A stretch of DNA of 41,215 bases from a virus, in the IMG/VR virus record IMGVR_UViG_3300021093_003887, positions 1 through 41,215 of that record, one strand, 5' to 3'. Numbering within the stretch: the stretch's first letter is position 1; every line of letters begins with the position of its first letter. The notes under the pieces were generated by a model that did not search any database, had not been told where the DNA came from, and was given only the letters and a program-made list of their open reading frames with translations. Positions 30,899 to 40,815 of the stretch are shown piece by piece. Both the position numbers and the translations under genes were made by a program.

Positions 30899-30906
30899 GG
30901 TAAATA
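30899..30906 (+). promoter_or_regulatory. Late-type promoter box (GGTAAATA)
   Basis: The same variant box as at 28954-28971. The predicted start near 30912 leaves a 22-nt leader with an AGGGT ribosome-like site before the ATG at 30934. Confidence 0.5.
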
Positions 30907-30933
30907 TACTATAACCATTTACTAGGGTAAAAT

Positions 30934-33900
30934 ATGGCACGTAAAATCATTGATATAGGTACAGTAGGCAACGATGGTACCGGCGATAGTATTCGCGATT
31001 CCTTCCGCAAAGTTAACGATAACTTCCGTGAATTATATAGTTCATTGGGTCTTGGAGAAAGACTTACATTTATTGGCCTAGATGATACTCCCGGCGCATA
31101 CGTTGGGCAGAATGATTCCGAGTCCGGAAACACTCCTGTGCTCACGGTCAACAATACCGAGTCCGGTCTACAGTTCAAAAAAATAGTGCCGGGCGAAGGA
31201 ATAAGCATAGATTTTACCACTGACCCTAATGAAATATCCATCAGTTCTGAATTTTCGCAGGTTGTGGGAGATCCTAGTCCACAACTAGGGGGAGATCTCA
31301 GTACCAAGTCAGGAGGTTTTCAGCATAGGATCATCGATCTAGGGACGACCAATGATCCTCTATTTCCAATATTCGAGCATGAAGCAACCAGCAAAGGTTA
31401 TGTAGATACCAAACTCAGTATAGCAGGTACGGAGGCCATAGACCCACGAACTGGATTGAACGATACCAGTTTTGGACGCATGACCGGGCCATTGGTATTG
31501 GCTCGTGATCCCGTTCCCGATGACGACGAAGTCTTCGGAGGATTGGTCGCAGCCACTAAAAGATATGTAGATAACTCTGCATTCGGCAGCGCCGTGAACC
31601 TATATGTGGCTACCAGCGGAGAAGATGATCGCCCAGGAATCGCTTTAGAATTCCAAGGTAGGGCTCTGGCCTATGCTTATCGCACACTAGAAGCGGCATT
31701 AAAACGAGCAGAAGAAATCATGCTCGAATCTAGATTAGAGATAGGGCCATACAAAAAAGTTCTAACATACGACAATGGTGCCAATGACTGTACTCTAGAA
31801 GTTATCGACGATGCTCCTAGTGCCGGTAGCGGATTCAGCGGACAGGTGCTGATGAGCGTAGATTCAATTTCCGTCGTTTATCCAGGAGTGAACTATCTAG
31901 TAGGTGATATCATCACCGTGGCAGGAGGAACGTTCATAGAACCTGCCAGATACCAGGTACTTTCAACAACAGCAACACCCGGAGGAATAATCACTGTTAG
32001 ACAATTAAGTTCCGGAGTCTATACAGCATTACCGGGGTCTACAAACGTAGACACCACTGATAATAGTCCTATACCACATCCGGATATTGCAGACCGGGTG
32101 AAATTCGATATCACCTATAAGGTTAACAATGTACAGGTATTACCAGGAAACGGAGGTAGCGGGTATGGCCTAGTTTCTGTTCGTATCGTCGGTGGCGGGG
32201 GAACTGGGGCATTCGGTACCGCAGATGTCGTCGGAGGATCGGTGGTCAGCATAACCATAGACGACTCCGGTACTGGTTTTACCAGCCTTCCTGCAGTACA
32301 GGTCAGCCTTCCTAGATTCCTAATCGAAACTAATGGTCAACGAACAGACTTTACCGGCGATGTATCCACTAGCACACCCGAAGCGATACGCACTAGAGAC
32401 CTCAGAGAAGGATTATTTCTAAGAGGAGAAACTTCAGGTGCTTTAGCACAGATACTAGCACATAGCGGAGAACTAGACAGCGGTGGTCGAGAAATATTTG
32501 ACGTAGATATCAAGTTTGGCGCTTTCCAGATCGGAGAAGTTATATCTTATGGCGATGTATCTAGACAAACACAGATAACAGTGTTAGTAGAAAGTGGCAT
32601 CTACGAAGAAAATCTTCCATTAAGAATTCCCCAGAACACTTCTATCGTGGGAGACGAATTTAGACGTTGTATCATCCGACCGAAACCAGGTATAAGTTCT
32701 AGCCCCTGGGCTTTTCTAAAATTCCGCAGAGATCTAACCATAGGCGAAGATGGTACTGACCAGATCTCGCTGACTGATAGATTATTCGGATATCATTATC
32801 TCACAGATTCGGCAGATCCGGTATATCCTTTGATCAATAACAGAGGAGCCTATAGATCAGCGGCACAATTATTAGTTTTAAATAGATCTTTTCTACAAAA
32901 AGAAGTCATAGGGTGGATCGACTATCAGATTACTAATAATATTGCTCCTTTCGTAGCGGCCTTTGACTATAATAGGAACCTCTGCGAAAGGGATGTAGGT
33001 CTTTTGATCGATGCTATGGTGTTCGATCTACGCTATGGTAGATCGGATAGAACGGTCAGCGCCGCATTAAAATATTATTCTAATGCCAGCGGATTGATCG
33101 CTATCGGAGCGCAGTTAGACGAAACTGTAGCGGCGATCAGACGACTAGGAGTCCTGGCGCAGGCTGTGATACGCAATATTGAAATCACAGAGTTATATCA
33201 AGAAACTTTTTTACAGGTAATAGATGGAGCATTCATCGCAGAGGTTGGCACAGGCGGTACTTCTTTCAATATCGCAGGTGCCGGTAATTTTGATCCTGTG
33301 ATAATCACTTCCGCCACTCCACACGGTCTAATCAATGGTGATAATGTGATCATCGATGCAGTAGGCGGTATGACTGAACTTAACGGCAATGATTATTTCG
33401 TTTCGGTAGTGGATAGTACTTCTTTTAGATTGTTCAACGATGCAGCATTGACAGATACCGTAGATGGTACTACGCTAGGTACATACACTAGCGGCGGCAC
33501 GGCCTATAACAACGGCGGAGTGATCGGTGCGCTGATCAATGTCATCATAGACGTTATCGACGAATCTGGTCCGGGATTTGGATCTGTAAACACACCCAAG
33601 AACAACGATCAGATGGATATGTTCTTGTGCAACGACAGCGTACGGTTACAGGCCATCACTGGTCAAGGACATGGCGGATTCATGATGGTCTTGGACCCTA
33701 CGGGGCAGATATTGGCCAAGTCTCCTTATGCCCAAGAATGCGCCAGTTTTTCCAAGAGCACAGGCAGACAGACATTCGCTGGCGGACAATACATCGATGG
33801 ATTTACTGGAAACATAAAATTTGAATTAGTTGGTAAGAGAGAGATCGCTGTCGCTGCTATGCTCGCAGGAAGATCCTATACTATCAAGACTCCCGGCAGC

Positions 33901-36900
33901 ACCACTTTTACATCACTAGGGGCCACAGATAATAATATAGGAACAGTCTTCAATTACAACGGATTTCCAGTCGCTGGAAACGGTACCGTGGAAGATAACA
34001 GTTTCTTGTTAGTAGAAGGACTGGATAGATTTCCCCAACTGCCGGCATCTTTCATCGTACAAGACACAGTTTATAGAATCAACTATGTTAGAGATTTTAC
34101 TTTCAATGTGGCTGGATCTACGGCATCATTCGTTCTAGACGAAGCCACACCCTGGCCATTCGGTATATTTTCATACGATGACGATATCTGTTACAGAGAT
34201 GTAGGATTGATCATCGACGGCCTGGGTTATGACATCGTGCTCGGTACTAACTACCATATGCGCAAAGCAGGCCTGACCTACAGGCAGGCCAATGCGGCCG
34301 TGGTGATTGTTGATCAATTGGATCTCACTGCCAGAGCGATTTCTTATGCACACGATCTCGCTATAGATTATCTTGCATTGTATCCAAGCGCACAGTCGGT
34401 GGCAGAAACTAGCCAATTGGTATTAGACAACATCGTAAGGAACGGGGTTACATTTGCACCAGCATTATCTTTTACCAATCCTCCGGGATTGACTAGCAAT
34501 ATCATTAATGCCAAAAGTCTGTTACTTGCTAATTTAAACTATATCGCAGATGAAGTTGTGGGTTATGTTACTGCTACCTATCCCTCTTTGACTTATAATA
34601 CTACTACCTGTGCTAGAGATACACGATTTATCGTAGAAGCATTGATCTATGACATTACATATGGGGGTAACAGCCAGACCAGAGACGCGGGGATTAGATA
34701 TTATAATGGAGTAGGAGATGCTATCGTTTTACAGATACCCTCGGGACAGTTATCGGAAACTGCAGATGCTATAGATTATATTAGATATCTTTGCAAACAG
34801 GTTATATTAGATCTTCCGCCCGCAGTCACTTACAGCGTTACTTCACGAATTTCAGGCGCTGTGAGCGATGTAACCGTGCAAAATCTGATCGAAACATTAT
34901 TACTGGAAACTTCAGATATAGTAGCGAATGGCGTAGGTGCCGCGGCAGCCGAGGTACTTCCAGATCTAGATGCTTATGCATATACAACTTTAAGCAAAAA
35001 TGCGCGAACTGCCTTGCTGGCAGAAAAAATCGACATACAGCAGGCAACCATAGAGTTCGTGGACGATAATGCCAACATCTATGAGGTGTTGATGCCAGGT
35101 AACAGATCTATGTTGTCGAATGACTTTACACAGATCAATGATCTAGGTTACGGTATAGTTACACAGAATGGCGGATTGGCAGAATGCGTTTCTATGTTCA
35201 CCTACTACTGCCATATTTCTTACTATGCGGTCAATGGAGGACAGATCCGGTCAGTGGGAGGCTCTAGCGCACACGGAAATTTCGCCCTGGTCGCAGAAGG
35301 TGCGGATCCTCTAGAAGTTCCTACCCCGGTCACACTATATTATGATCTGGCCCAGGGTGCTGATGTATATTTCCCCAGCCCGACATATGCCAATACTGTC
35401 AACGGATTGATAATCTACGTAGACAATCTAGTATATGCTCCTCTGGATCGAGGAGAATTAGAAATCGATCATGGGCTAGGCAGCATCTATAGATATCCTA
35501 TAGCCACTAGCGAATTCGGCGGAGATCTACCTCCTGGAGTGGCTAAACTGAGTTTGCAGAGTTCTGAGGGGGCGGGAGTAGAAGGGCTAGCAGCAACAGT
35601 TCCCGATGGAACCCGGGTCACTGTTAGACAGAATGCGCAGACAGTTCTTACCGGTGATGTAGTAGATGTGGCTGTGCGACCATCTACAGGCATGGTGCTT
35701 CGAGAATCGCCCACGGTCTATAGAATCTTGCAGTTTGAAGAGTATCAAGATCCCGTAGGTGAAAGGACCTGCACGATCAGTATATCTAGTCCCGCAATTA
35801 TCACTAGAGTGGCGCATGGTCTCCAACCGGATTATCAGATCAGCTTGGCCACTACCGGTTCTCTGCCCACGGGAGTCAATTCGGTAGACATATATTACGT
35901 TTTAGCGGATGGATTCACTGCCGACAGTTTTAGTATCTCCGCGACCAAGAGAGGAACAGCAATCATTACCAGTGGTAGCCAATCTGGCACACAGGGATAT
36001 TTCGTAGAGGGTTTGGCCAGGACTACCCTAAGAGAAAACTATAATTATGTAGATCTTTCTATATGGCCTAGCCAACCATTCTCTGCAGGTTCACAGATCT
36101 GTACTATATCTATAGCCAGCCCTGCTGTAGTGACACTGGTAGGTCATGGATTTCTCGCTGGGGACACCATAAAAATTGAAACCGACGGATCGTTGCCCAC
36201 GGGAATAATCAACGGTGGACATGTTTTCGTAAAAACAGTTCTGAGTCCAAATACATTTACCATCACTAGAGAGGCTATTCCTGGATCAGTGGCAACAGAT
36301 ACCAGCGGTACACAGAGTGGTGTCCATCGCGTGGGTAAAATCGTGGGTGCGGCGGGGGATTCTACCTTCGCAGTAGTACCTCTAGGAGGAGATGAGAAAG
36401 ATAGAGTACTGAATACTTTGATCGTGTGGAAAGGTGTAGAACACGAACTAATAGCCTATAACGATGAAAATATCACTGGTCAACCTTTTGCCACGATAAC
36501 ACTCGATCCACCGTTAGTTGACAGTGTGATCTATTTCACTGCGCTACCTGCATTAAAAGGAGCAGTTCCTAAAGACGAACCGGGAACATTGACCATCAGG
36601 ATCGGCCTGACTAGGGTGACTTCTCATGATCTGCTAGACATCGGTACTGGTTCTTATTCGGATACAAATTACCCCAACGAAATATATGGACCGCCGGTTA
36701 ACTCCTATAATCCTGGACAAGAGATACAAGAACGAGGAGTGGGGCGAGTTTTCTATGTGACCACCGACCAATTCGGTAACTTTTCAGTAGGTCCATATTT
36801 CCGGGTCGACCAAGGTACTGGTACTGTGACATTCGCGGCGTCGATCGCGCTGAGCAATCTAGACGGAATCGGATTCAAGCGAGGTGTTCCTATCTCAGAA

Positions 36901-38487
36901 TTTTCTATAGATTCGTCGATGTCGGATAACGCTACTGATTCTGTACCTACCGAAAACGCTACGAGAACCTATATCGATCGTAGATTAGGTGTTACACACG
37001 GCGGAGGAATCGTAGCGGGAACTTCATTGATCCCTGCGTTCTCGGGTGGATTCATGAGCCTAGATGGACAGTTATCTATGAAAGGCAACATGAGCATAGG
37101 CAATTTCAAGATCACTGATCTTGCGGATGCCACGAGTCCTCTAGACGGCATCAATCTACGGAGCATGACTTTTGCCAATTTCCAGGATGCTTCGTTGTCC
37201 AATGTCAGTGCTGCGGATATATTGACATTCACTGGCGCTGGAAATATAGTCCAAAATTCCACTGTGATAGGCGATATCAGTTTTAATATCGACAGCACGG
37301 CTAATACTGTAGACGCTCAGATCAACCCAGGATCGATCTCGAACTCGGATATCAATATATCAGCAGCGATATCTCAGAGTAAATTAGCAATGACGGCTGC
37401 TTCTACCCGAGCCAATGCCACGGGAATCGCTCAGGCAGATCGAGGATTAGCCAGTTTCGATTCCGCGCAGTTTGACGCCACCAACGGATGGATCAGTGTA
37501 AAAAACAATGGACTCACCCTCAATAAACTATCCCAGATAGCCACTAAAACCGTAGTAGGAAATTCCGGATTGACCACTGCAGATCCCGCAGCAGTGACAT
37601 TTACCACTGTGGTAAATGATGGTGGCGCTATCAAAAAATCTCAGTACAACAGCGGGACTGGATATCTCCGCAGGATCGGATTTACTTCTACGGCAGATGG
37701 TGATTATGCCATCGTAGATGAATCAAGCCCCAACGTAGTCAGCACTTTAGTTAAACGAGACAGCAGTGGTGATTTTGGTGCTAGAAATGTTTCTGTAGAA
37801 AGACTGTTAGTCGATACCAAAGTCACGATAGATACCACTACCAGCGCCACAGGAGGTTATACACAGTACCACGGATTCCTGGGACAGGTGGGTATTTTAG
37901 TAGGCGACGGATCGCTGGCCACCGATAAGAGGAGTTTCTACGATAACGATGGTCATACGTTTCGGACTCAAAACGGTCTCAGCAATGCTCCTATCATATG
38001 TTCTTCGGTACAGGCTGTCGCGCTGACCGCTGGGGCTTCATCAACTACAGGAACAGTGACTGGGACTTGGTCACTGTCTAGTGGAAGCAGATGGCAGGCC
38101 ACATACTCTGCCGACCTAGCAGAGTATTACGAAGGCGATCGCGAATATGAAGTAGGAACTGTATTGGTATTCGGAGGAGACAAAGAAGTCACGGTAGAAG
38201 GCAAACAAGGCAACACCAAAGTGGCGGGAGTGGTATCAGATTCTGCTGCTTTCGTCATGTATGATGCCTGCCCTGGACATAAGAATCTAATCGCATTGCA
38301 AGGGCGTGTTCCCTGCAAGGTCGTAGGAAAAGTACGCAAAGGAGATCTAATCATAACTTCAAACATACCAGGAGTCGCGATATCTTCGGGCAGTGAAGCA
38401 CGAGCAGGAACCATCGTAGGCAAGGCCCTAGTCGACTACGATTCAGATCATATCGGCACTATAGAAGTGGCCGTGGGAAGAACATAA
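30934..38487 (+). CDS. Giant virion structural (fibre/baseplate-associated) protein, 2517 aa
   Basis: The N-terminus carries the adapter-like motif R-K-V-N-D-N-F-R-E-L-Y (about 26-36), also found in the next gene as R-A-I-N-D-N-F-T-E-L-Y. The body is Gly/Thr/Asp-rich beta sequence with internal homology: three C-x-R-D-x-x-x-x-(I/V)-(D/E)-(A/G)-(M/L) modules near residues 683, 1082 and 1223, and two copies of a C-T-I-S-I-(S/A)-S-P-A module near 1613 and 1720. The last 125 residues (Y-S-A-D-L-A-E-Y-Y onward, with L-Q-G-R-V-P-C-K-V and R-K-G-D-L-I-I-T-S) form a C-terminal domain common in phage fibres. It is expected in the tail or baseplate, possibly as a long fibre. No catalytic motif is recognised. 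Confidence 0.8.
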   Translation: MARKIIDIGTVGNDGTGDSIRDSFRKVNDNFRELYSSLGLGERLTFIGLDDTPGAYVGQNDSESGNTPVLTVNNTESGLQFKKIVPGEGISIDFTTDPNEISISSEFSQVVGDPSPQLGGDLSTKSGGFQHRIIDLGTTNDPLFPIFEHEATSKGYVDTKLSIAGTEAIDPRTGLNDTSFGRMTGPLVLARDPVPDDDEVFGGLVAATKRYVDNSAFGSAVNLYVATSGEDDRPGIALEFQGRALAYAYRTLEAALKRAEEIMLESRLEIGPYKKVLTYDNGANDCTLEVIDDAPSAGSGFSGQVLMSVDSISVVYPGVNYLVGDIITVAGGTFIEPARYQVLSTTATPGGIITVRQLSSGVYTALPGSTNVDTTDNSPIPHPDIADRVKFDITYKVNNVQVLPGNGGSGYGLVSVRIVGGGGTGAFGTADVVGGSVVSITIDDSGTGFTSLPAVQVSLPRFLIETNGQRTDFTGDVSTSTPEAIRTRDLREGLFLRGETSGALAQILAHSGELDSGGREIFDVDIKFGAFQIGEVISYGDVSRQTQITVLVESGIYEENLPLRIPQNTSIVGDEFRRCIIRPKPGISSSPWAFLKFRRDLTIGEDGTDQISLTDRLFGYHYLTDSADPVYPLINNRGAYRSAAQLLVLNRSFLQKEVIGWIDYQITNNIAPFVAAFDYNRNLCERDVGLLIDAMVFDLRYGRSDRTVSAALKYYSNASGLIAIGAQLDETVAAIRRLGVLAQAVIRNIEITELYQETFLQVIDGAFIAEVGTGGTSFNIAGAGNFDPVIITSATPHGLINGDNVIIDAVGGMTELNGNDYFVSVVDSTSFRLFNDAALTDTVDGTTLGTYTSGGTAYNNGGVIGALINVIIDVIDESGPGFGSVNTPKNNDQMDMFLCNDSVRLQAITGQGHGGFMMVLDPTGQILAKSPYAQECASFSKSTGRQTFAGGQYIDGFTGNIKFELVGKREIAVAAMLAGRSYTIKTPGSTTFTSLGATDNNIGTVFNYNGFPVAGNGTVEDNSFLLVEGLDRFPQLPASFIVQDTVYRINYVRDFTFNVAGSTASFVLDEATPWPFGIFSYDDDICYRDVGLIIDGLGYDIVLGTNYHMRKAGLTYRQANAAVVIVDQLDLTARAISYAHDLAIDYLALYPSAQSVAETSQLVLDNIVRNGVTFAPALSFTNPPGLTSNIINAKSLLLANLNYIADEVVGYVTATYPSLTYNTTTCARDTRFIVEALIYDITYGGNSQTRDAGIRYYNGVGDAIVLQIPSGQLSETADAIDYIRYLCKQVILDLPPAVTYSVTSRISGAVSDVTVQNLIETLLLETSDIVANGVGAAAAEVLPDLDAYAYTTLSKNARTALLAEKIDIQQATIEFVDDNANIYEVLMPGNRSMLSNDFTQINDLGYGIVTQNGGLAECVSMFTYYCHISYYAVNGGQIRSVGGSSAHGNFALVAEGADPLEVPTPVTLYYDLAQGADVYFPSPTYANTVNGLIIYVDNLVYAPLDRGELEIDHGLGSIYRYPIATSEFGGDLPPGVAKLSLQSSEGAGVEGLAATVPDGTRVTVRQNAQTVLTGDVVDVAVRPSTGMVLRESPTVYRILQFEEYQDPVGERTCTISISSPAIITRVAHGLQPDYQISLATTGSLPTGVNSVDIYYVLADGFTADSFSISATKRGTAIITSGSQSGTQGYFVEGLARTTLRENYNYVDLSIWPSQPFSAGSQICTISIASPAVVTLVGHGFLAGDTIKIETDGSLPTGIINGGHVFVKTVLSPNTFTITREAIPGSVATDTSGTQSGVHRVGKIVGAAGDSTFAVVPLGGDEKDRVLNTLIVWKGVEHELIAYNDENITGQPFATITLDPPLVDSVIYFTALPALKGAVPKDEPGTLTIRIGLTRVTSHDLLDIGTGSYSDTNYPNEIYGPPVNSYNPGQEIQERGVGRVFYVTTDQFGNFSVGPYFRVDQGTGTVTFAASIALSNLDGIGFKRGVPISEFSIDSSMSDNATDSVPTENATRTYIDRRLGVTHGGGIVAGTSLIPAFSGGFMSLDGQLSMKGNMSIGNFKITDLADATSPLDGINLRSMTFANFQDASLSNVSAADILTFTGAGNIVQNSTVIGDISFNIDSTANTVDAQINPGSISNSDINISAAISQSKLAMTAASTRANATGIAQADRGLASFDSAQFDATNGWISVKNNGLTLNKLSQIATKTVVGNSGLTTADPAAVTFTTVVNDGGAIKKSQYNSGTGYLRRIGFTSTADGDYAIVDESSPNVVSTLVKRDSSGDFGARNVSVERLLVDTKVTIDTTTSATGGYTQYHGFLGQVGILVGDGSLATDKRSFYDNDGHTFRTQNGLSNAPIICSSVQAVALTAGASSTTGTVTGTWSLSSGSRWQATYSADLAEYYEGDREYEVGTVLVFGGDKEVTVEGKQGNTKVAGVVSDSAAFVMYDACPGHKNLIALQGRVPCKVVGKVRKGDLIITSNIPGVAISSGSEARAGTIVGKALVDYDSDHIGTIEVAVGRT

Positions 38488-40814
38488 TGGCAAAACAAAC
38501 TATCAATCCGGGTGCTGCTCCTATCGTATGGAGCACCGTGGATGAAGCATTCAGGGCTATCAATGATAACTTCACTGAACTTTATCTAACTGTATCAGGG
38601 GGTCCTGGTTCAGTGATCGATCTCACAGATCTAGGCACCAATCTCATACCTAGAGATACTGAATTCTATGATCTAGGATCTGCTGCCAAGCGATGGAAAG
38701 ATCTATATCTCAGCGGATCTAGCCTTCATCTAGGCAGCGCGATACTGACCGCCACTGGTTCCTCGATCAATCTTCCTGCGGGATCGACCATAGGCGGCTC
38801 AGTCTTAGACAACGAATATTTTAGAGAAATCGCAGTAGCAGGTCAAAATAATATCGTAGCAGATGCTGGAGGTACAGATATACTAACTGTTGCATCCGGT
38901 ACTGGTATCTCTTTAACTACCAACGATACCACAGACACCTTGACCATCGCGAACAGCGGAGTAACCAGTTTAACTACCAGCAGCGGTCTAAGCATCAATA
39001 CGTCTGCCGTTGGAGCAGTATCTATAACCAATACCGGTGTGACTGGGTTAACTGCAGGGGCAGGGATTTCTGTCAATCAATCTACAGGTCCTATTTCTAT
39101 CAGCAATACCGGAGTATTGTCTGTGACCACATTTGGTGGATCAGGAATCACTATCAATAATCCATCCCCGGGTGTTTTCGAATTCGTGAATTCTTTGCCG
39201 AACGTCCAACAAGATACGTTTAGAAGCATCCTAGTGGCTGGTCAGGCCACAGTGCAGGCAGACAACGCAGCAGATAATTTAATTTTGCTTAATGGTACTG
39301 GCATCAATATTACCACTGATGCTGCCACCGATACCATTACGTTCACTAATACGGGTGTTACGACTCTAGCAGGATCCGGCGCCGGTATAAGTGTGAGTGC
39401 TGCTACGGGATCTGTGAACATATCTAATACCGGAGTCACTAGCCTAGTAGCAGGCAGCGGAATAAGTGTAAGCACGGGTACGGGAGCAGTCACAGTCACA
39501 AATACTAGATTTGGATTCCAAAATTTCGCTGTGGCTAGCAATCCTAATCCTATACAAGCAGACAACGACTCTGATACATTTACATTCGTGGCCGGCGAAG
39601 GAGTAGTCCTGATACCCAATCCAACCAACGACAGCCTAGAAATCAATGTGTCATTTATCAACGGCAATGTATTTGCACACGATTCCACATTGTTGATAGA
39701 TGCTGCAGGATCACAGATCTTAGGAGATATCAATACTGCTCGATTAAGAACTTCCGAAACGCAGATAGCGCTGGGTTTCAGAGCAGGAGCAACATCTCAA
39801 GGCGCCAATTCGATCGCTATAGGAAATTCAGCAGGCTTCCTTAATCAACCAGCTAATTCGATCATCATCAATGCCAGCGGTTCTGTTCTCAACGGTTCAG
39901 CGGCTGGGTTCTATGTAGAACCTATAAGAGAAGACACAGGACCTCAGGTGTTATATTATGATCCCACAGGAACCAAAGAAATAACATGGGGACCGGTGCC
40001 CAGCGGCGGAGGAGGCGGAGGGGGTGGTGGTGGCGAAAATTTTGAATTTAATGTAGCCGGTGATGATTCTACCATGAGAACAATTTTCTCAGGAGAAACT
40101 CTGCGTTTTGCAGGCGCTGGCGGTATTACCACAACAACTGATGGTGAAGGTAGAGTCACCATTACAGGTCCAACATTAGCCACAGTAGCTACCAGCGGAA
40201 ATTATTTAGATTTAAGCAATCGACCATCATTAGCCACAGTAGCTACCAGCGGAAATTATTTAGATTTAAGCAATCAACCATCTATACCTGCTGCATATTC
40301 TGTAACCAGTATTGATGCCTTATCAGATGTTGACACATCAACTACTCCTCCAACAAATGGTCAAAGCCTAGTTTGGAGTACGGCCAGCAGCAAATGGTTA
40401 CCTAGCACTGTAACCGGCGGCGGCGGTAGTGCTTTACAATCAAGAACTTCAATTTCTGCTAGCACAATTAGTATTGCAGATGGAGCCTCAAGTGATATTA
40501 CTTTGACTGCATTTAAATCATATGCTTTGTTAAAAATTCAAACTTCTCATGCATCTTGGGTTAGATTATATGTTGATGGAGCATCTAGAACAGCAGACTC
40601 TAGCAGGGCCGAAGGGGTTGATCCTAGTCCCGGAGCAGGCGTAATAGCAGAAGTGATTACTACCGGAGCACAAACAATTTTAATGAGCCCCGGCGTTATT
40701 GGTTTTAATAATGACGGCACGGGCGCTACGCAACTTTATGTTGCTGTAAAAAATAAAAGCGGATCTGCAAATGCAATTACTGTGACATGTACAGTCCTAC
40801 AATTAGAGGCTTGA
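38487..40814 (+). CDS. Tail-fibre-like structural protein, 775 aa
   Basis: Starts with the same adapter-like motif as the giant protein upstream (A-F-R-A-I-N-D-N-F-T-E-L-Y, about 21-33), then D-L-G-S-A-A-K-R-W-K-D-L-Y-L-S-G and a long series of beta repeats with G-I-S-(V/L)-x-x-x-T-G-x-(I/V)-x-I-x-N-T-G-V (about 140-390). A run of ten Gly marks a flexible hinge at about 509-518, and an 18-residue duplication follows at about 564-599. The C-terminal 130 residues form a separate compact domain (S-Y-A-L-L-K-I-Q-T onward) of the type found at the tips of marine phage fibres. The ATG overlaps the previous stop by 1 nt. Confidence 0.75.
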   Translation: MAKQTINPGAAPIVWSTVDEAFRAINDNFTELYLTVSGGPGSVIDLTDLGTNLIPRDTEFYDLGSAAKRWKDLYLSGSSLHLGSAILTATGSSINLPAGSTIGGSVLDNEYFREIAVAGQNNIVADAGGTDILTVASGTGISLTTNDTTDTLTIANSGVTSLTTSSGLSINTSAVGAVSITNTGVTGLTAGAGISVNQSTGPISISNTGVLSVTTFGGSGITINNPSPGVFEFVNSLPNVQQDTFRSILVAGQATVQADNAADNLILLNGTGINITTDAATDTITFTNTGVTTLAGSGAGISVSAATGSVNISNTGVTSLVAGSGISVSTGTGAVTVTNTRFGFQNFAVASNPNPIQADNDSDTFTFVAGEGVVLIPNPTNDSLEINVSFINGNVFAHDSTLLIDAAGSQILGDINTARLRTSETQIALGFRAGATSQGANSIAIGNSAGFLNQPANSIIINASGSVLNGSAAGFYVEPIREDTGPQVLYYDPTGTKEITWGPVPSGGGGGGGGGGENFEFNVAGDDSTMRTIFSGETLRFAGAGGITTTTDGEGRVTITGPTLATVATSGNYLDLSNRPSLATVATSGNYLDLSNQPSIPAAYSVTSIDALSDVDTSTTPPTNGQSLVWSTASSKWLPSTVTGGGGSALQSRTSISASTISIADGASSDITLTAFKSYALLKIQTSHASWVRLYVDGASRTADSSRAEGVDPSPGAGVIAEVITTGAQTILMSPGVIGFNNDGTGATQLYVAVKNKSGSANAITVTCTVLQLEA
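40176..40283 (+). repeat. Tandem duplication, 54-bp period, two copies
   Basis: Copies 40176-40229 and 40230-40283 differ at very few bases. Each encodes an 18-residue unit beginning L-A-T-V-A-T-S-G-N-Y. The frame is preserved. It follows the poly-Gly tract coded at about 40011-40040. Confidence 0.9.
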
Positions 40815-40815
40815 T

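Noticed and set aside
30909-31307. Minus-strand open frame at the start of the giant structural gene, and several more along it
   Set aside because: All are low-complexity Ser/Pro/Leu-rich antisense shadows of the 2517-residue gene, without promoters or ribosome sites.
37222-37250. TTGACA-N17-TATAGT inside the giant structural gene
   Set aside because: It is a near-consensus sigma70 match, but it lies more than 1.2 kb before the next gene within a late structural gene; I treat it as chance unless a transcript is found.
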